11,014 nt of DNA from Deltaproteobacteria bacterium (GCA_021827465.1 JAKAVX010000045.1:1-11014), one strand, 5' to 3'. Counted from the stretch's first letter, positions 1-7,136 are shown. Numbers and translations are program-made. Notes: generated by a model not told the origin, from the sequence alone.

Positions 1-1143
1 CGAAAGCTTTCGCGCAAGCTCGTCCATCGCAAGCTCCAGCGCGAAGCACCCCTGCGGCCATCCCGGCGCGCGCATCGGCGAGCACGGCCCGGTATTCGTG
101 AAGACGTTGGTTTCCTCGGTTCGGAGGTTAGGCGAATGGTAGAGCGAGAGGAACGGTCCCGCGCTGCCCGAACCCGCGCTGATCCCTCCGCCGCCGTGCT
201 GAACGAGTTCGATCGCGGTCAGCTTGCCGTCGTGCGCCGCGCCGAGCCGCACTTTCTGGATTGCGTCGGGGCGATTGCCGGTTGCCAGATGCTCGCCCTC
301 GCGCGTGCACATCACTTTGACCGGAGCGTGCGCCTCGCGGGCAAGGCGCGCCGCAATCACGGTTTCGGGCTTGGCGCCGAATTTGGAGCCGAAGCCGCCG
401 CCGAGATACTCGCAGACGACGCGAACCTTGTTGTGCGGCAGGTTGAAGTAAACCGCGAGGTCGTCGCGCACCGTGAAGATGCCCTGGGTCGAGGACCAGA
501 CGGTCAGTTCGTCGCCGTCCCAGCGCGCCACCGATCCGTGAACCTCAAGCGACACATGAGTTTGTACCGGGGTCAGGTAGACGGCTTCGTGAACCGCCGA
601 CGCTTCGGCGATCCCGCGCTTTACGTCGCCATGCTCGTTGACGCTGGGGCGCTGCACGTTCGACCTGCCTTCGAAAACCGCCGGCGCGCCCGGCTTCATC
701 GCCGAGCCGAGATCGGCCGCGAACGGCAGCGCTTCGTACTCGACCTTGATCAGGCCAAGCGCGTCGAGCGCGGTGTCATAATCGATTGCGGCGACGGCGG
801 CGACCTCCTGTCCCGCGAATCGCACGGCACTGTCGTCCATCCGAATTGCGGCGCGCACTCCGCTTAGACGCTTGGCTCGGGAAAGATCGACGCTTCGAAC
901 GCGTGCGTGAGGTATCGGGCTTCTGAGAATCGCGCCGTAGAGCATCCCGGGCAGCGAGATATCGTAGGTGTAGCGCGCGGCGCCGGTGGCTTTGAGCGCG
1001 CCGTCAACTCGCGGAATAGGTTTGCCGACGATCTCGAAGCGCTCGCCGAATTGCCAGGGCGTCGGTTCGTCGTCGGGAATTACGACCGTGACCGGATCCA
1101 GATGGCCCTCGAAGCCGAGGTTGAGTGTCACCCGGCGCGACAT
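1..1143 (-). CDS. Molybdopterin-binding subunit, xanthine dehydrogenase/aldehyde oxidase family (3' end beyond window)
   Basis: The reverse strand reads open for 381 codons from the ATG at 1143 to the window edge, so only the N-terminal half is present. The start overlaps the stop of the 2Fe-2S gene (ATGA). The protein shows a hammerhead domain at about residues 39-150, beginning VGKPIPRVDGALKATGAARY. The Mo-cofactor domain begins after about residue 160, with the pterin-contact motif GGGFGSKFG at 248-256 and an MRAPG motif at 357-361. The family hydroxylates aldehydes or heterocycles at a Mo centre and passes electrons through 2Fe-2S clusters. No signal peptide is visible, so export would be by riding on the Tat-tagged 2Fe-2S subunit, as known for PaoABC of E. 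coli. The substrate cannot be told; the glutamate base lies outside the window. No FAD-subunit gene lies between this gene and the Fe-S gene. Confidence 0.93.
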   Translation of the reverse strand, partial: MSRRVTLNLGFEGHLDPVTVVIPDDEPTPWQFGERFEIVGKPIPRVDGALKATGAARYTYDISLPGMLYGAILRSPIPHARVRSVDLSRAKRLSGVRAAIRMDDSAVRFAGQEVAAVAAIDYDTALDALGLIKVEYEALPFAADLGSAMKPGAPAVFEGRSNVQRPSVNEHGDVKRGIAEASAVHEAVYLTPVQTHVSLEVHGSVARWDGDELTVWSSTQGIFTVRDDLAVYFNLPHNKVRVVCEYLGGGFGSKFGAKPETVIAARLAREAHAPVKVMCTREGEHLATGNRPDAIQKVRLGAAHDGKLTAIELVQHGGGGISAGSGSAGPFLSLYHSPNLRTEETNVFTNTGPCSPMRAPGWPQGCFALELAMDELARKLS

Positions 1144-1796
1144 CAGGATTCTCCCGTGCCGCCGCGGCTGCCACGAGCGACCGAAAGCGCAGCGGCGAAG
1201 ACATGAGGATAAGTGCCGCATCGGCAGATATTGCCGGCCACGGCGCGCTTCACATCTTCAAGTTGCGCTTGAGGATTCGACGAGAGCGCAGCCGCCATCG
1301 ACATCACCATCCCGGGCGTGCAGAAGCCGCATTGGGCTCCGTCGTGCTCGACGAAGGCCGCGCCGAGTGGAGACATCCCGTCGAGGGTGCCGAGCCCTTC
1401 GATAGTCGTAATCTCATGCCCGCGCGCGTCGATCGCGAGGATCATGCATGATGTCACCGGCTTGCCGTCGAGATGGACGGTGCAGGCGCCGCACGCGCCG
1501 CGATCGCATACCAGCTTGGTGCCGGTCAGATTCAAATGGTCGCGAAGCGCGCGAAGCAGGGTCACGCGCGGCTCGACGGTTACGCGGCGCATCTGGCCGT
1601 TTATCTTGAGTTCGATTGTCTCAGCGCCGGGGCCGATTCGCTCGGCGATACCCTCCTGCGCTTCAGGAGTGGCATCGGCGCGAGCAGACGGCGCGCGAAT
1701 CAGTCCGGAGGTCGCCGCAATCGCGCCCGCGCCCTTGATAAACGAGCGGCGGCTTATCGAACGGGAATTCGGCGGCGTCTGCTTATCGCGCTTCAT
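1143..1796 (-). CDS. Tat-exported 2Fe-2S subunit of a molybdenum hydroxylase (PaoA/YagT-like)
   Basis: This 217-aa protein carries the two 2Fe-2S clusters that take electrons from the Mo centre. The N-terminus has a twin-arginine signal (SRRSFIK, residues 15-21), then a hydrophobic stretch and a likely ARADA cleavage site near residue 40. The plant-ferredoxin-type cluster uses C97, C102, C105 and C117 (CDRGACGAC motif). The second cluster uses C156, C159, C191 and C193 (GFCTPGM and NICRCGTYPH). Length and layout match exported Fe-S subunits such as PaoA. The start overlaps the stop of the upstream membrane-protein gene by ATGA, and its own stop overlaps the start of the Mo subunit in the same way, so the three genes are probably translationally coupled. 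A periplasmic site of action is inferred from the Tat signal. Confidence 0.95.
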   Translation of the reverse strand: MKRDKQTPPNSRSISRRSFIKGAGAIAATSGLIRAPSARADATPEAQEGIAERIGPGAETIELKINGQMRRVTVEPRVTLLRALRDHLNLTGTKLVCDRGACGACTVHLDGKPVTSCMILAIDARGHEITTIEGLGTLDGMSPLGAAFVEHDGAQCGFCTPGMVMSMAAALSSNPQAQLEDVKRAVAGNICRCGTYPHVFAAALSVARGSRGGTGES

Positions 1797-2338
1797 TGCG
1801 GCGAAGCCCTGTGTTCTCCCGGCTCGACGGCGGGAACTGCGGAACGCTGGAGCGTGGTGACGGCCGCCAACACCATCGCGAAAATCCCAAGCCCTGCGAC
1901 CAGCGAAAAACCGGCGGTCTTTAGGAAGTAAACTACCGCGAGAAAAATCTTGTCAAGGACAATTCCGCCGCCGTATCCGAGCCGCGCGATCATCCAGTCG
2001 CGCGCCGGGCCGCCCTGCCCGTCCGCTCCGATCCGCGCAAGCCGCGATGAGATCGTCGCAACCGGTATCAGCGCAAGCGCACATACTGCGAGACTCCATC
2101 CGAGCGCGACCGCGCGCAATCGATCCTCGATAAAGCGCGCGGCGACCCGTATCGCGACAAGCATCCCGAGCGCAGCCGCCGCGCACTTCATGATGAGGAA
2201 TTCGTTGGCGTCCCACCACGCGCCGAGCGGCGGATCGACGTAGCGCACGGCGATATGCGCCTCGGCGCCGTAGCTGAGCGTCGCGATCGTGCCGGCCAGG
2301 ATCGAAAGCAGCGTCAGCATCTCGATTAGCCTGCGCAT
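1793..2338 (-). CDS. Unknown four-helix inner-membrane protein
   Basis: I do not recognise this 181-aa protein. Hydrophobic segments are visible at about residues 7-24, 47-66, 76-95 and 128-162, so three to five membrane helices are likely. A periplasmic-type loop holding several Asp and aromatic residues (about 32-45) lies after the first helix, and the C-terminal tail is polar and proline-containing. The ATG at 2338 is preceded by a GAGGAT ribosome site eight bases upstream, which supports this start. It lies 21 bp after the CopD-like gene and overlaps the 2Fe-2S gene by ATGA, so it belongs to the same transcript. Its position just before an exported Mo hydroxylase suggests a possible membrane anchor or electron-acceptor partner, but no haem-ligand pattern stands out, so that is only inference. 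Confidence 0.82.
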   Translation of the reverse strand: MRRLIEMLTLLSILAGTIATLSYGAEAHIAVRYVDPPLGAWWDANEFLIMKCAAAALGMLVAIRVAARFIEDRLRAVALGWSLAVCALALIPVATISSRLARIGADGQGGPARDWMIARLGYGGGIVLDKIFLAVVYFLKTAGFSLVAGLGIFAMVLAAVTTLQRSAVPAVEPGEHRASPQ

Positions 2339-2359
2339 CGCGGCGATCCTCGCAAAAAT

Positions 2360-2845
2360 CTAACGTACCCCTGCAAGTATTATCCCGCCCGAGGTGCGCG
2401 TCAGGCCGAGCGAGAGGTAAACGATAATCAGCACCAGCGCGCCGACGGTGAGCCCGACTTTGCGAAATCTTCGCTGAAGAGCGGGAATCGACGGGTCGGG
2501 TCCGTTGGCCGAGACTCTCCAGATTCGCGTCCCAATCGTGCCGTACTGGTACACGGCGAACACGATCACCGCTGCAACCAGTACAAGCTTCATCGCAAGC
2601 AGCAGCGTGATTGCGCCGATAAACATCACATTACCCAATCCAGTTAAAACCAGCACGCCGAGCGCCGACAGCACAATTGTTCCAAGCCGCCGTACGACCC
2701 GGCGCGAAACTCGAAGCCGCTCTGCGGGAGCGAGTTCGTCTGCGAGGATTGGGGTGAGCGCGAAAGTGCTGAACAGCGAGCCGCCGAGAGCGACGATCAC
2801 GGCGGTTACGTGGATGAACAGGACGAACATCCGCCAGGTGAGCAT
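2360..2845 (-). CDS. Four-helix membrane protein resembling CopD/DUF2269-type proteins
   Basis: The protein is 161 aa when read from the ATG at 2845 (MLTWRMFVLFIH). An in-frame TTG at 2884 would add 13 residues that look non-conserved (MPGGPAGRYKPSI), so I prefer the ATG. A GGGAG motif lies 16 bases upstream of it, which is rather far for a ribosome site. Four helices are visible at about residues 6-28, 53-73, 77-100 and 129-148, with a histidine (H12) in the first. The layout and the FIHVTAVIVALGGSLF segment recall CopD-like copper-associated membrane proteins, but the likeness is weak and judged by eye. In this operon with a copper-binding bufferin, a role in metal movement or in membrane redox chemistry is plausible. 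Many bufferin clusters carry a DoxX-type BufD; this gene is not an obvious DoxX. Confidence 0.75.
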   Translation of the reverse strand: MLTWRMFVLFIHVTAVIVALGGSLFSTFALTPILADELAPAERLRVSRRVVRRLGTIVLSALGVLVLTGLGNVMFIGAITLLLAMKLVLVAAVIVFAVYQYGTIGTRIWRVSANGPDPSIPALQRRFRKVGLTVGALVLIIVYLSLGLTRTSGGIILAGVR

Positions 2846-2905
2846 TATCGATGGCTTGTATCTCCCGGCGGGGCCACCCGGCAAGCGCCGCCGCGACTAT
2901 CGGGA

Positions 2906-4018
2906 TTATCGCGCGCGGCCCGTCAGCTCGCGCCGATAGGTGAGGAAGTTGCTCGTGACGTAAGCGCCGAGGCTTTCCGCGGTGCGGCGCGAGGCCCAGT
3001 TGTCGTCGAGCACCAGCGTGTATCCGGCGTAACGCGCGCCGCGCCGGGCCATCTCGAGGAACGACTGCGCCGCCATCGCGCGCGCAATCCCGCGCCCGCG
3101 CACTTTCTCGATCACTCCGATATTGATCAACGCGCCGCGCGTCCCGCCGCCCCGTTCCGGAGCAAGCCGCATCCGCGGCTTCACGTAAGCGAGCGTCGCG
3201 CTCAGATCCGGCACCGAGAAAACCGCGCCGACCACCCCGCCGCCCACGACCGCGAGAACCGAAAGGTCCGCGACGGGAGTGTCTCCGAGCGAACTCAGCA
3301 TCGTGCGCGATTCGGCGCGGCTCACCGGGTTCCATCCCCAATGACGTTCGAAGGCTGAGTTGGTCACGTCGGTCCACGCGTCGATCGCGGCGAGGAATCC
3401 GAAGCCGCGCCAGCTCACGATGCGCGCGCCGCCACGTTCCGCAGCTTCAATCATCCCGCGATAGCGCTCGAGAATCTCGCTGGTAAGCGCCGCGGTATAG
3501 TCAGTCTGGCCCTTTTCAGTCTCGAAGCCCGCGTTCTTGAGATAGCGATGGTAATAAGCCGGATTTCCGCGGAGCAGGAAGGACGGGAACTCGTTGTAAT
3601 TGTCGATCGCGTACGGATAGTCGAGAAACGCGGCGAATCCGGTTCGCACCGCGCTCATCCCGCGCTCGCGCACGCGCTCGACCGCCCGTTCGAGTATGGC
3701 GGCCACCGCCTCATCCTCGTCGGGCATCGACTCGAAGTGCACGAGCTGCCCAAGCTGCTCGTTCCAATGGCGGTTGTAGCGATGATTCACGACGACGCTC
3801 ACGCGAGCGACGAGCTTTCCGTTCCTGCGTGCGCACATCGGCTCTATTTCGATATACGGCGAGAGCGGACTTCGTCCCGCGAGCAGGTCCACCTCGTTCA
3901 GCATGTCGGGCGGCCACCATGCGTCGCGACGGTTGTAAATGCGGTACGGAAGACGGGCGAACTCTTCGAACGCTGCGCGGCCTTTTGGCCTCTCTATCGC
4001 GATACCGGGCAAAGGCAA
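2906..4018 (-). CDS. GNAT-fold N-acetyltransferase-like protein, two-part architecture
   Basis: The frame stays open far upstream, into the bufC gene, but family-like sequence begins near 4018. There a TTG start is preceded by AAAGGGA with a seven-base spacer, giving 370 aa, about the usual size of this group. The N-terminal part has the pattern of a known GNAT subgroup: FARLPYRIYNRRDAWWPPDM, then a basic ARVSVVVNHRYNRHW segment and an EFPSFLLRGNPAYYHRYL segment. The C-terminal part holds the acetyl-CoA-binding signature INIGVIEKVRGRGIARAM (residues 298-315). The substrate is unknown. It lies between bufC and the CopD-like gene on the same strand, 116 bp after bufC and 60 bp before the next ATG. 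A role in modifying the bufferin or a linked small molecule is possible but not shown by the sequence. Confidence 0.85.
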   Translation of the reverse strand: MPLPGIAIERPKGRAAFEEFARLPYRIYNRRDAWWPPDMLNEVDLLAGRSPLSPYIEIEPMCARRNGKLVARVSVVVNHRYNRHWNEQLGQLVHFESMPDEDEAVAAILERAVERVRERGMSAVRTGFAAFLDYPYAIDNYNEFPSFLLRGNPAYYHRYLKNAGFETEKGQTDYTAALTSEILERYRGMIEAAERGGARIVSWRGFGFLAAIDAWTDVTNSAFERHWGWNPVSRAESRTMLSSLGDTPVADLSVLAVVGGGVVGAVFSVPDLSATLAYVKPRMRLAPERGGGTRGALINIGVIEKVRGRGIARAMAAQSFLEMARRGARYAGYTLVLDDNWASRRTAESLGAYVTSNFLTYRRELTGRAR

Positions 4019-4134
4019 TCGACTATCCCTTTCGGCTTCAGGCGCAAGAGCTCCCGTGAACGAGCGTAGCCCAGGCCGTCGCCGCCACGCAAAGCCGCGC
4101 GACAAATCGCCACGTGCCTGCGCAATCGGAGGAA

Positions 4135-4953
4135 TCAGCTCTCGGCGAGAACCAGCAGTCCGTCGCCGAGCCATCGCGAAAGATTTCGGTTGATTTCCGA
4201 AACGGCGTCTCCCGACGCCGTCGCCGCGGCGAACCGCGCGCATATCTCGGCGAACGTCGCACCCGACATCGCCGCGTCGAGCGCATCGAACTCGGGAGCT
4301 TCGAGCGCCCGATAATAGACCATCGTGCGATTTCGCCACACCAGCGTCGGCGACGGTTCGCGCGCCGGCGGGCTCCATCGATCGTTTCGTTCCACCGCAG
4401 CCAGCACTCCATCGACCCGGTAATCGAGCGCGAGCAGGCGAACCGCGGGATGGGTCACGAGACGAAGCGCGGGCCATCGCTCGGGCGCAAACTGGCGCAC
4501 CATATCCGCGTCGAGCGCGGCGGCGTCCTTCGCGTGGAAGGATTCGATTATCGCCCATTCGAGCGCGGCGAGATCGGCGAGAAATGGATGCGCGCGGCCT
4601 ATAGGATGCTCGCGCACGAAGCCGGCGAGCGAACGTCCCGCTTCGTTAATCGAATAGTGCGTCGGCGGATGCTCGACGAGATAATCGGTTATGAGATTGT
4701 GAAAATTGTCGGCGCCGACTATCGCCAGCGTCGCGGGAAAATCCTCTTTCAGCGCGTCGAGGATGCGATAGAAATACATGTTTGCGTAAATCTCGACGCG
4801 GGCCTCCGCCGAAAGCCGCTCGTCGCCGGCGATAATCCCGTCGAGTCCGCGCGCAGGCAGCGCCGATTCGCGTTCCAGCCCCTGCGCGACACCCTCAGGC
4901 GCGGTTATCAGGCGGTAAAGCAGGCTTTGCAATTCCTTCAGATCGGACCGCAT
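4135..4953 (-). CDS. bufC: BufC/HvfC-family protein (DUF2063), partner of the MNIO maturase
   Basis: This 272-aa protein has the two-part layout of the DUF2063 family. An N-terminal helical domain covers about residues 6-110, with the family-typical ARVEIYANMYFYRILDALKE (51-70) and FPATLAIVGADNFHNLITDYL. A C-terminal domain covers about 130-265. Family knowledge: BufC/HvfC works with the DUF692 iron oxidase, binding and presenting the precursor peptide so that its cysteines can be modified. The start is the ATG at 4953 with GAGG eight bases upstream. The gene begins 59 bp inside the 3' end of bufB, a strong sign of coupled translation and of a working BufB-BufC pair. No broken motif is seen. 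Downstream, 116 bp separate it from the acetyltransferase start. Confidence 0.93.
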   Translation of the reverse strand: MRSDLKELQSLLYRLITAPEGVAQGLERESALPARGLDGIIAGDERLSAEARVEIYANMYFYRILDALKEDFPATLAIVGADNFHNLITDYLVEHPPTHYSINEAGRSLAGFVREHPIGRAHPFLADLAALEWAIIESFHAKDAAALDADMVRQFAPERWPALRLVTHPAVRLLALDYRVDGVLAAVERNDRWSPPAREPSPTLVWRNRTMVYYRALEAPEFDALDAAMSGATFAEICARFAAATASGDAVSEINRNLSRWLGDGLLVLAES

Positions 4954-5800
4954 CGTTGACGCCTCGCTCGCCGAGGATTTTCTCTTCGATTTCCCGCGCC
5001 CGTTCCGTGGTTTCCGCGAGCACCGGGAACTCCGGAATATTGTCGTCCCACTCGACGAGCGCCGCTATGCGCCCGAAACGCCTTAGTGCGTACTCGTAGA
5101 GCGACCACACTTCGTCGCGCACCGGATGGTCGTGCGTGTCGAGAAGGTAGCTGCCGTGATCGCTATGGCCCGCCAGATGGAACTGGATCACGCGCCCCGG
5201 CGGCACGCCGTCGATATAGGCGCGCGCGTCGAAGCCGTGGTTGAAGGCGCTAACGAAGATATTGTTGATGTCGAGCAGGATGCCGCAGTCGGCCTCCTCG
5301 GCGACGGCGGCAAGAAACTCCCATTCGCTCATCCGCGAGATGCGAAACGCCATGTAGCTCGAGACGTTCTCGACCAGAATCGGCCGCTCAAGGAAATCCT
5401 GCACTTCGCGGATACGCCGCGCGACATGCCTCACCGTTTCTTCGGTGTACGGAAGCGGCAGGAGATCGTGCAGGCTATGCCCTCCCACGCCGGTCCAGCA
5501 CAGATGGTCGGATATCCAGGCGGGCTCGAACCGCCGCGCCGTCTCCTTGAGGCGCTCGAGATACTCGCGCCGCAGCGGGTCAGTCGATCCGATCGACATC
5601 GACACGCCGTGCATCACGATCGGATAGTTCTCGCGCACCGCCTCCAGCACTTCGAGAGGCCGGCCGCCGGGCGCCATGAAATTCTCCGAGATTATCTCGA
5701 ACCAGTCCATGCGGGGACGATTCTCGAGCACGTACCCGTAATGCGCGCGGCGCAGTCCGACGCCGATTCCGAGCGAGGGAAAATTTTCGCGTGAGATCAT
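4895..5800 (-). CDS. bufB: MNIO-family bufferin maturase (DUF692)
   Basis: DUF692 proteins are multinuclear non-haem iron oxidases that convert precursor cysteines into modified, metal-binding groups such as oxazolones or thiooxazoles. From the ATG at 5800 the product is 301 aa, typical for the family, and begins with the expected PSLGIGVGLR strand. An in-frame GTG at 5872 would add 24 Arg/Gly-rich residues lacking family character, so I rejected it. Likely iron ligands of the TIM barrel are visible: H64 (MHGVSMS), H99 (SDHLCW), E144 (VENVSSYM), D177 with N179/N180 (LLDINNI), H188 (NHG), H208 (FHLAGHSDHG), the DTHDH cluster at 221-225 and E250 (VEWDDNIPEFP). The gene sits 90 bp after bufA2, with a GC-rich hairpin in the gap, and overlaps bufC by 59 bp. 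The nearest GGAG is 13 bases upstream. Confidence 0.95.
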   Translation of the reverse strand: MISRENFPSLGIGVGLRRAHYGYVLENRPRMDWFEIISENFMAPGGRPLEVLEAVRENYPIVMHGVSMSIGSTDPLRREYLERLKETARRFEPAWISDHLCWTGVGGHSLHDLLPLPYTEETVRHVARRIREVQDFLERPILVENVSSYMAFRISRMSEWEFLAAVAEEADCGILLDINNIFVSAFNHGFDARAYIDGVPPGRVIQFHLAGHSDHGSYLLDTHDHPVRDEVWSLYEYALRRFGRIAALVEWDDNIPEFPVLAETTERAREIEEKILGERGVNDAVRSEGIAKPALPPDNRA

Positions 5801-5829
5801 TGCGCGTGGTTCGCTCCGCGCGCCGGATA

Positions 5830-5860
5830 CGCGCCGGCCTCGGCGGCCCAAGCCGGCGCG
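5830..5860 (-). other. GC-rich stem-loop between bufA2 and bufB
   Basis: CGCGCCGGC at 5830-5838 pairs perfectly with GCCGGCGCG at 5852-5860, a nine-base stem with a 13-base loop. No T-run follows on the minus strand, so it is not a standard terminator. It could trap 3' exonucleases and keep bufA2 mRNA more abundant than bufB mRNA, which would suit a peptide needed in excess over its enzyme. The stem is seen in the sequence; the role is inference. Confidence 0.45.
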
Positions 5861-5890
5861 CATCGCGCGCACAATGGAGCATGCGCCGTC

Positions 5891-6160
5891 TTAGGACTTG
5901 GCCGGATGGCCGCCCTTGGCCTCGCACTCCTTGACGGTCGAGGTCATGACGAACCCCTTGCCCTTGCAACTGTTCTGGCCCTTGCAGGAACTCGCCGCGG
6001 TTTTGCACGCGCTCAGACCCTTGCAGGCGTTGCCTCCTATACACCTGACCTGCGCCTGCGTCCCGCTGTTGCCCTGCCCGGCCGCCATCGCGGTGCTTCC
6101 GCCAAACATCAGTGCGACGGCGGTCGCCAGGATCGCGGCGTTTGCAATCGACTTATTCAC
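5891..6160 (-). CDS. bufA2: BufA2-family bufferin precursor (periplasmic copper-binding RiPP)
   Basis: This 89-aa precursor starts at a GTG (6160) behind a near-perfect AAGGAGG site with a short spacer, implying strong translation. Residues 1-26 form a Sec signal peptide with an AMA cleavage motif, which in bufferins doubles as the leader. The mature part has six cysteines (C40, C46, C52, C59, C65, C79) in repeated CIGGNACKG, ACKTAASSCKGQNSCKGKGF and ECEAKGGH units, the BufA2 pattern. Family knowledge: bufferins are matured by the MNIO enzyme BufB with BufC, exported to the periplasm and chelate copper to protect the cell. It is the first gene of the minus-strand operon, directly followed by bufB and bufC, and a candidate ECF-type promoter lies upstream. 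The exact number of modified cysteines cannot be read from the sequence. Confidence 0.95.
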   Translation of the reverse strand: MNKSIANAAILATAVALMFGGSTAMAAGQGNSGTQAQVRCIGGNACKGLSACKTAASSCKGQNSCKGKGFVMTSTVKECEAKGGHPAKS

Positions 6161-6174
6161 GAGAACCTCCTTCC

Positions 6175-6201
6175 GACGGCGACACCGTCTTCAGGTTGAA
6201 G
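6175..6201 (-). promoter_or_regulatory. Two small hairpins in the bufA2 leader
   Basis: Just upstream of the ribosome site (CCTCCTT on the plus strand at 6167-6173) lie GACGG/CCGTC (6175-6179 with 6185-6189, five-base loop) and CTTCA/TGAAG (6189-6193 with 6197-6201, three-base loop). They share one base, so at full length they cannot both form. They leave the ribosome site open and may only stabilise the transcript. The evidence for function is weak. Confidence 0.25.
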
Positions 6202-6255
6202 TATGTTGGAGCGAATCCGATTTTCAGCGAGTCTACTATCACGCCCCCAGGCGTG

Positions 6256-6284
6256 AAAACCGCCCTCGCCGCCCGACGGTTCCC
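6256..6284 (-). promoter_or_regulatory. Candidate ECF-type promoter for bufA2
   Basis: On the minus strand GGGAACC (6284-6278) is followed after exactly 15 bases by CGGTTTT (6262-6256). ECF sigma factors commonly use a GGAAC-type -35 and a short -10 such as CGTT. The same -35, the same spacing and a matching -10 occur facing the ECF sigma gene, which makes chance less likely. Transcription would start near 6249, giving an untranslated leader of about 90 bases before bufA2. Confidence 0.6.
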
Positions 6285-6362
6285 GGAATTTTCGCGCGGC
6301 GCCGCAATCCGGCGCAATTTTAGCATCCGCAGCCGTGAATCTTGCGAAAAAAGGCGTCGCCT

Positions 6363-6391
6363 GGGAACCGCGCACCGGGTCGCGCGATTGT
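6363..6391 (+). promoter_or_regulatory. Candidate autoregulatory promoter of the ECF sigma operon
   Basis: GGGAACC (6363-6369), then 15 bases, then CGATTGT (6385-6391), matching the minus-strand motif aimed at bufA2 at seven of seven -35 bases, the spacer length and five of seven -10 bases. Transcription would start near 6398, about 50 bases ahead of the sigma gene. Autoregulation is usual for ECF genes with an adjacent anti-sigma factor. Confidence 0.6.
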
Positions 6392-6449
6392 AGTCGATAG
6401 GGCGATCCTACTGCGTCGGGATGAGATGATATGTTAGTAAGCTCTCCAT

Positions 6450-7019
6450 ATGCCGGAAAAGAGCGACAGCGGGCAGGCCAAAGCGGTGCTGTTCGAACGC
6501 GAAGCGCTGCCCCATCTCGACGCGCTCTACGCGACCGCGCTCCGGCTCGTGCGCAGCCCCGACGACGCGGGCGACCTCGTCCAGGACACGGTGCTGCGCG
6601 CCTACCGGTTTTTCCATCAGTTCACGCCCGGAACCAACTGCCGCGCCTGGCTGATGACGATCCTGCTCAACACGTTCCGCAACGGATATCGCCGGGGCGC
6701 GCGCGAGCAGGTCGCCGCCTCGGAAGAGGAGTTTTCGACCCGTGTCGAGGCGGAGAGCTTCGCGCGCGACCCCGCGGAGAGCAATCCCGAATCGCTCGCC
6801 GACAACCGTGCGGTCGAACCCGAGATCGAGCGCGCGCTCGACGCGTTGCCCGAGGAATTCCGTTCCGCGCTGCTTCTGGTCGACGTGCAGGAGATGAATT
6901 ACCAGGAAGTTTCCACCGCGCTCGCCATCCCGGTCGGCACCGTAAAGTCGCGCATTTCCCGCGCGCGGGCCATGATGCGCAAGGCGCTTCGCGGATTCGC
7001 AGGGAACAGGAGGCAATAA
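6450..7019 (+). CDS. ECF-type RNA polymerase sigma factor
   Basis: This 189-aa protein has the two-domain ECF layout. Region 2 spans about residues 22-85 (LYATALRLVRSPDDAGDLVQ, then FRNGYRR) and binds core polymerase and the -10 element. Region 4 spans about 124-178 (ALDALPEEFRSALLLVDVQE, then GTVKSRISRARAMMRKAL) and holds the helix-turn-helix that reads the -35. An acidic linker separates them. It starts at the ATG at 6450, where the ribosome site is weak. The next gene encodes a zinc-finger anti-sigma factor, its probable inhibitor. It is divergent from the bufferin operon, and both operons carry the same candidate promoter. Known context: in Caulobacter a bufferin-type (gig) operon depends on an ECF factor, SigF, with the anti-sigma NrsF; here the inhibitor is of another type. 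Confidence 0.94.
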   Translation: MPEKSDSGQAKAVLFEREALPHLDALYATALRLVRSPDDAGDLVQDTVLRAYRFFHQFTPGTNCRAWLMTILLNTFRNGYRRGAREQVAASEEEFSTRVEAESFARDPAESNPESLADNRAVEPEIERALDALPEEFRSALLLVDVQEMNYQEVSTALAIPVGTVKSRISRARAMMRKALRGFAGNRRQ

Positions 7020-7136
7020 GTTCTTGACTCCAGACAACGGCAAGCCTACTGCACGATCTCGATACTCCAACCGGCCACGGGGCCTTCGGGGCAAGCCTCG
7101 CGGTCTGACAGGTGTTGCCGCTCGGGCGTCAAGCCG

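Noticed and set aside
136..867. Long plus-strand open frame (243 aa) at the left end
   Set aside because: The opposite strand encodes the Mo subunit with clear family motifs; this frame is an Arg/Ala-rich GC shadow without any domain.
4019..4558. N-terminal extension of the GNAT frame to 550 aa, overlapping bufC
   Set aside because: The first 180 residues are Arg-rich and unlike any family, and they overlap the well-supported bufC gene in another frame. A TTG with a good ribosome site at 4018 gives a normal length.
4114..4959. Plus-strand frame of 281 aa opposite bufC
   Set aside because: It is antisense to a recognisable DUF2063 gene and shows no domain of its own.
5801..5872. Upstream GTG start for bufB adding 24 residues
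   Set aside because: The added residues are Arg/Gly-rich, lack family character and cover the intergenic hairpin; the ATG at 5800 places the usual DUF692 N-terminus correctly.
6241..6254. Short inverted repeat ACGCC/GGCGT downstream of the bufA2 promoter
   Set aside because: A five-base stem with a four-base loop is common by chance at this GC content, and it has no T-run.
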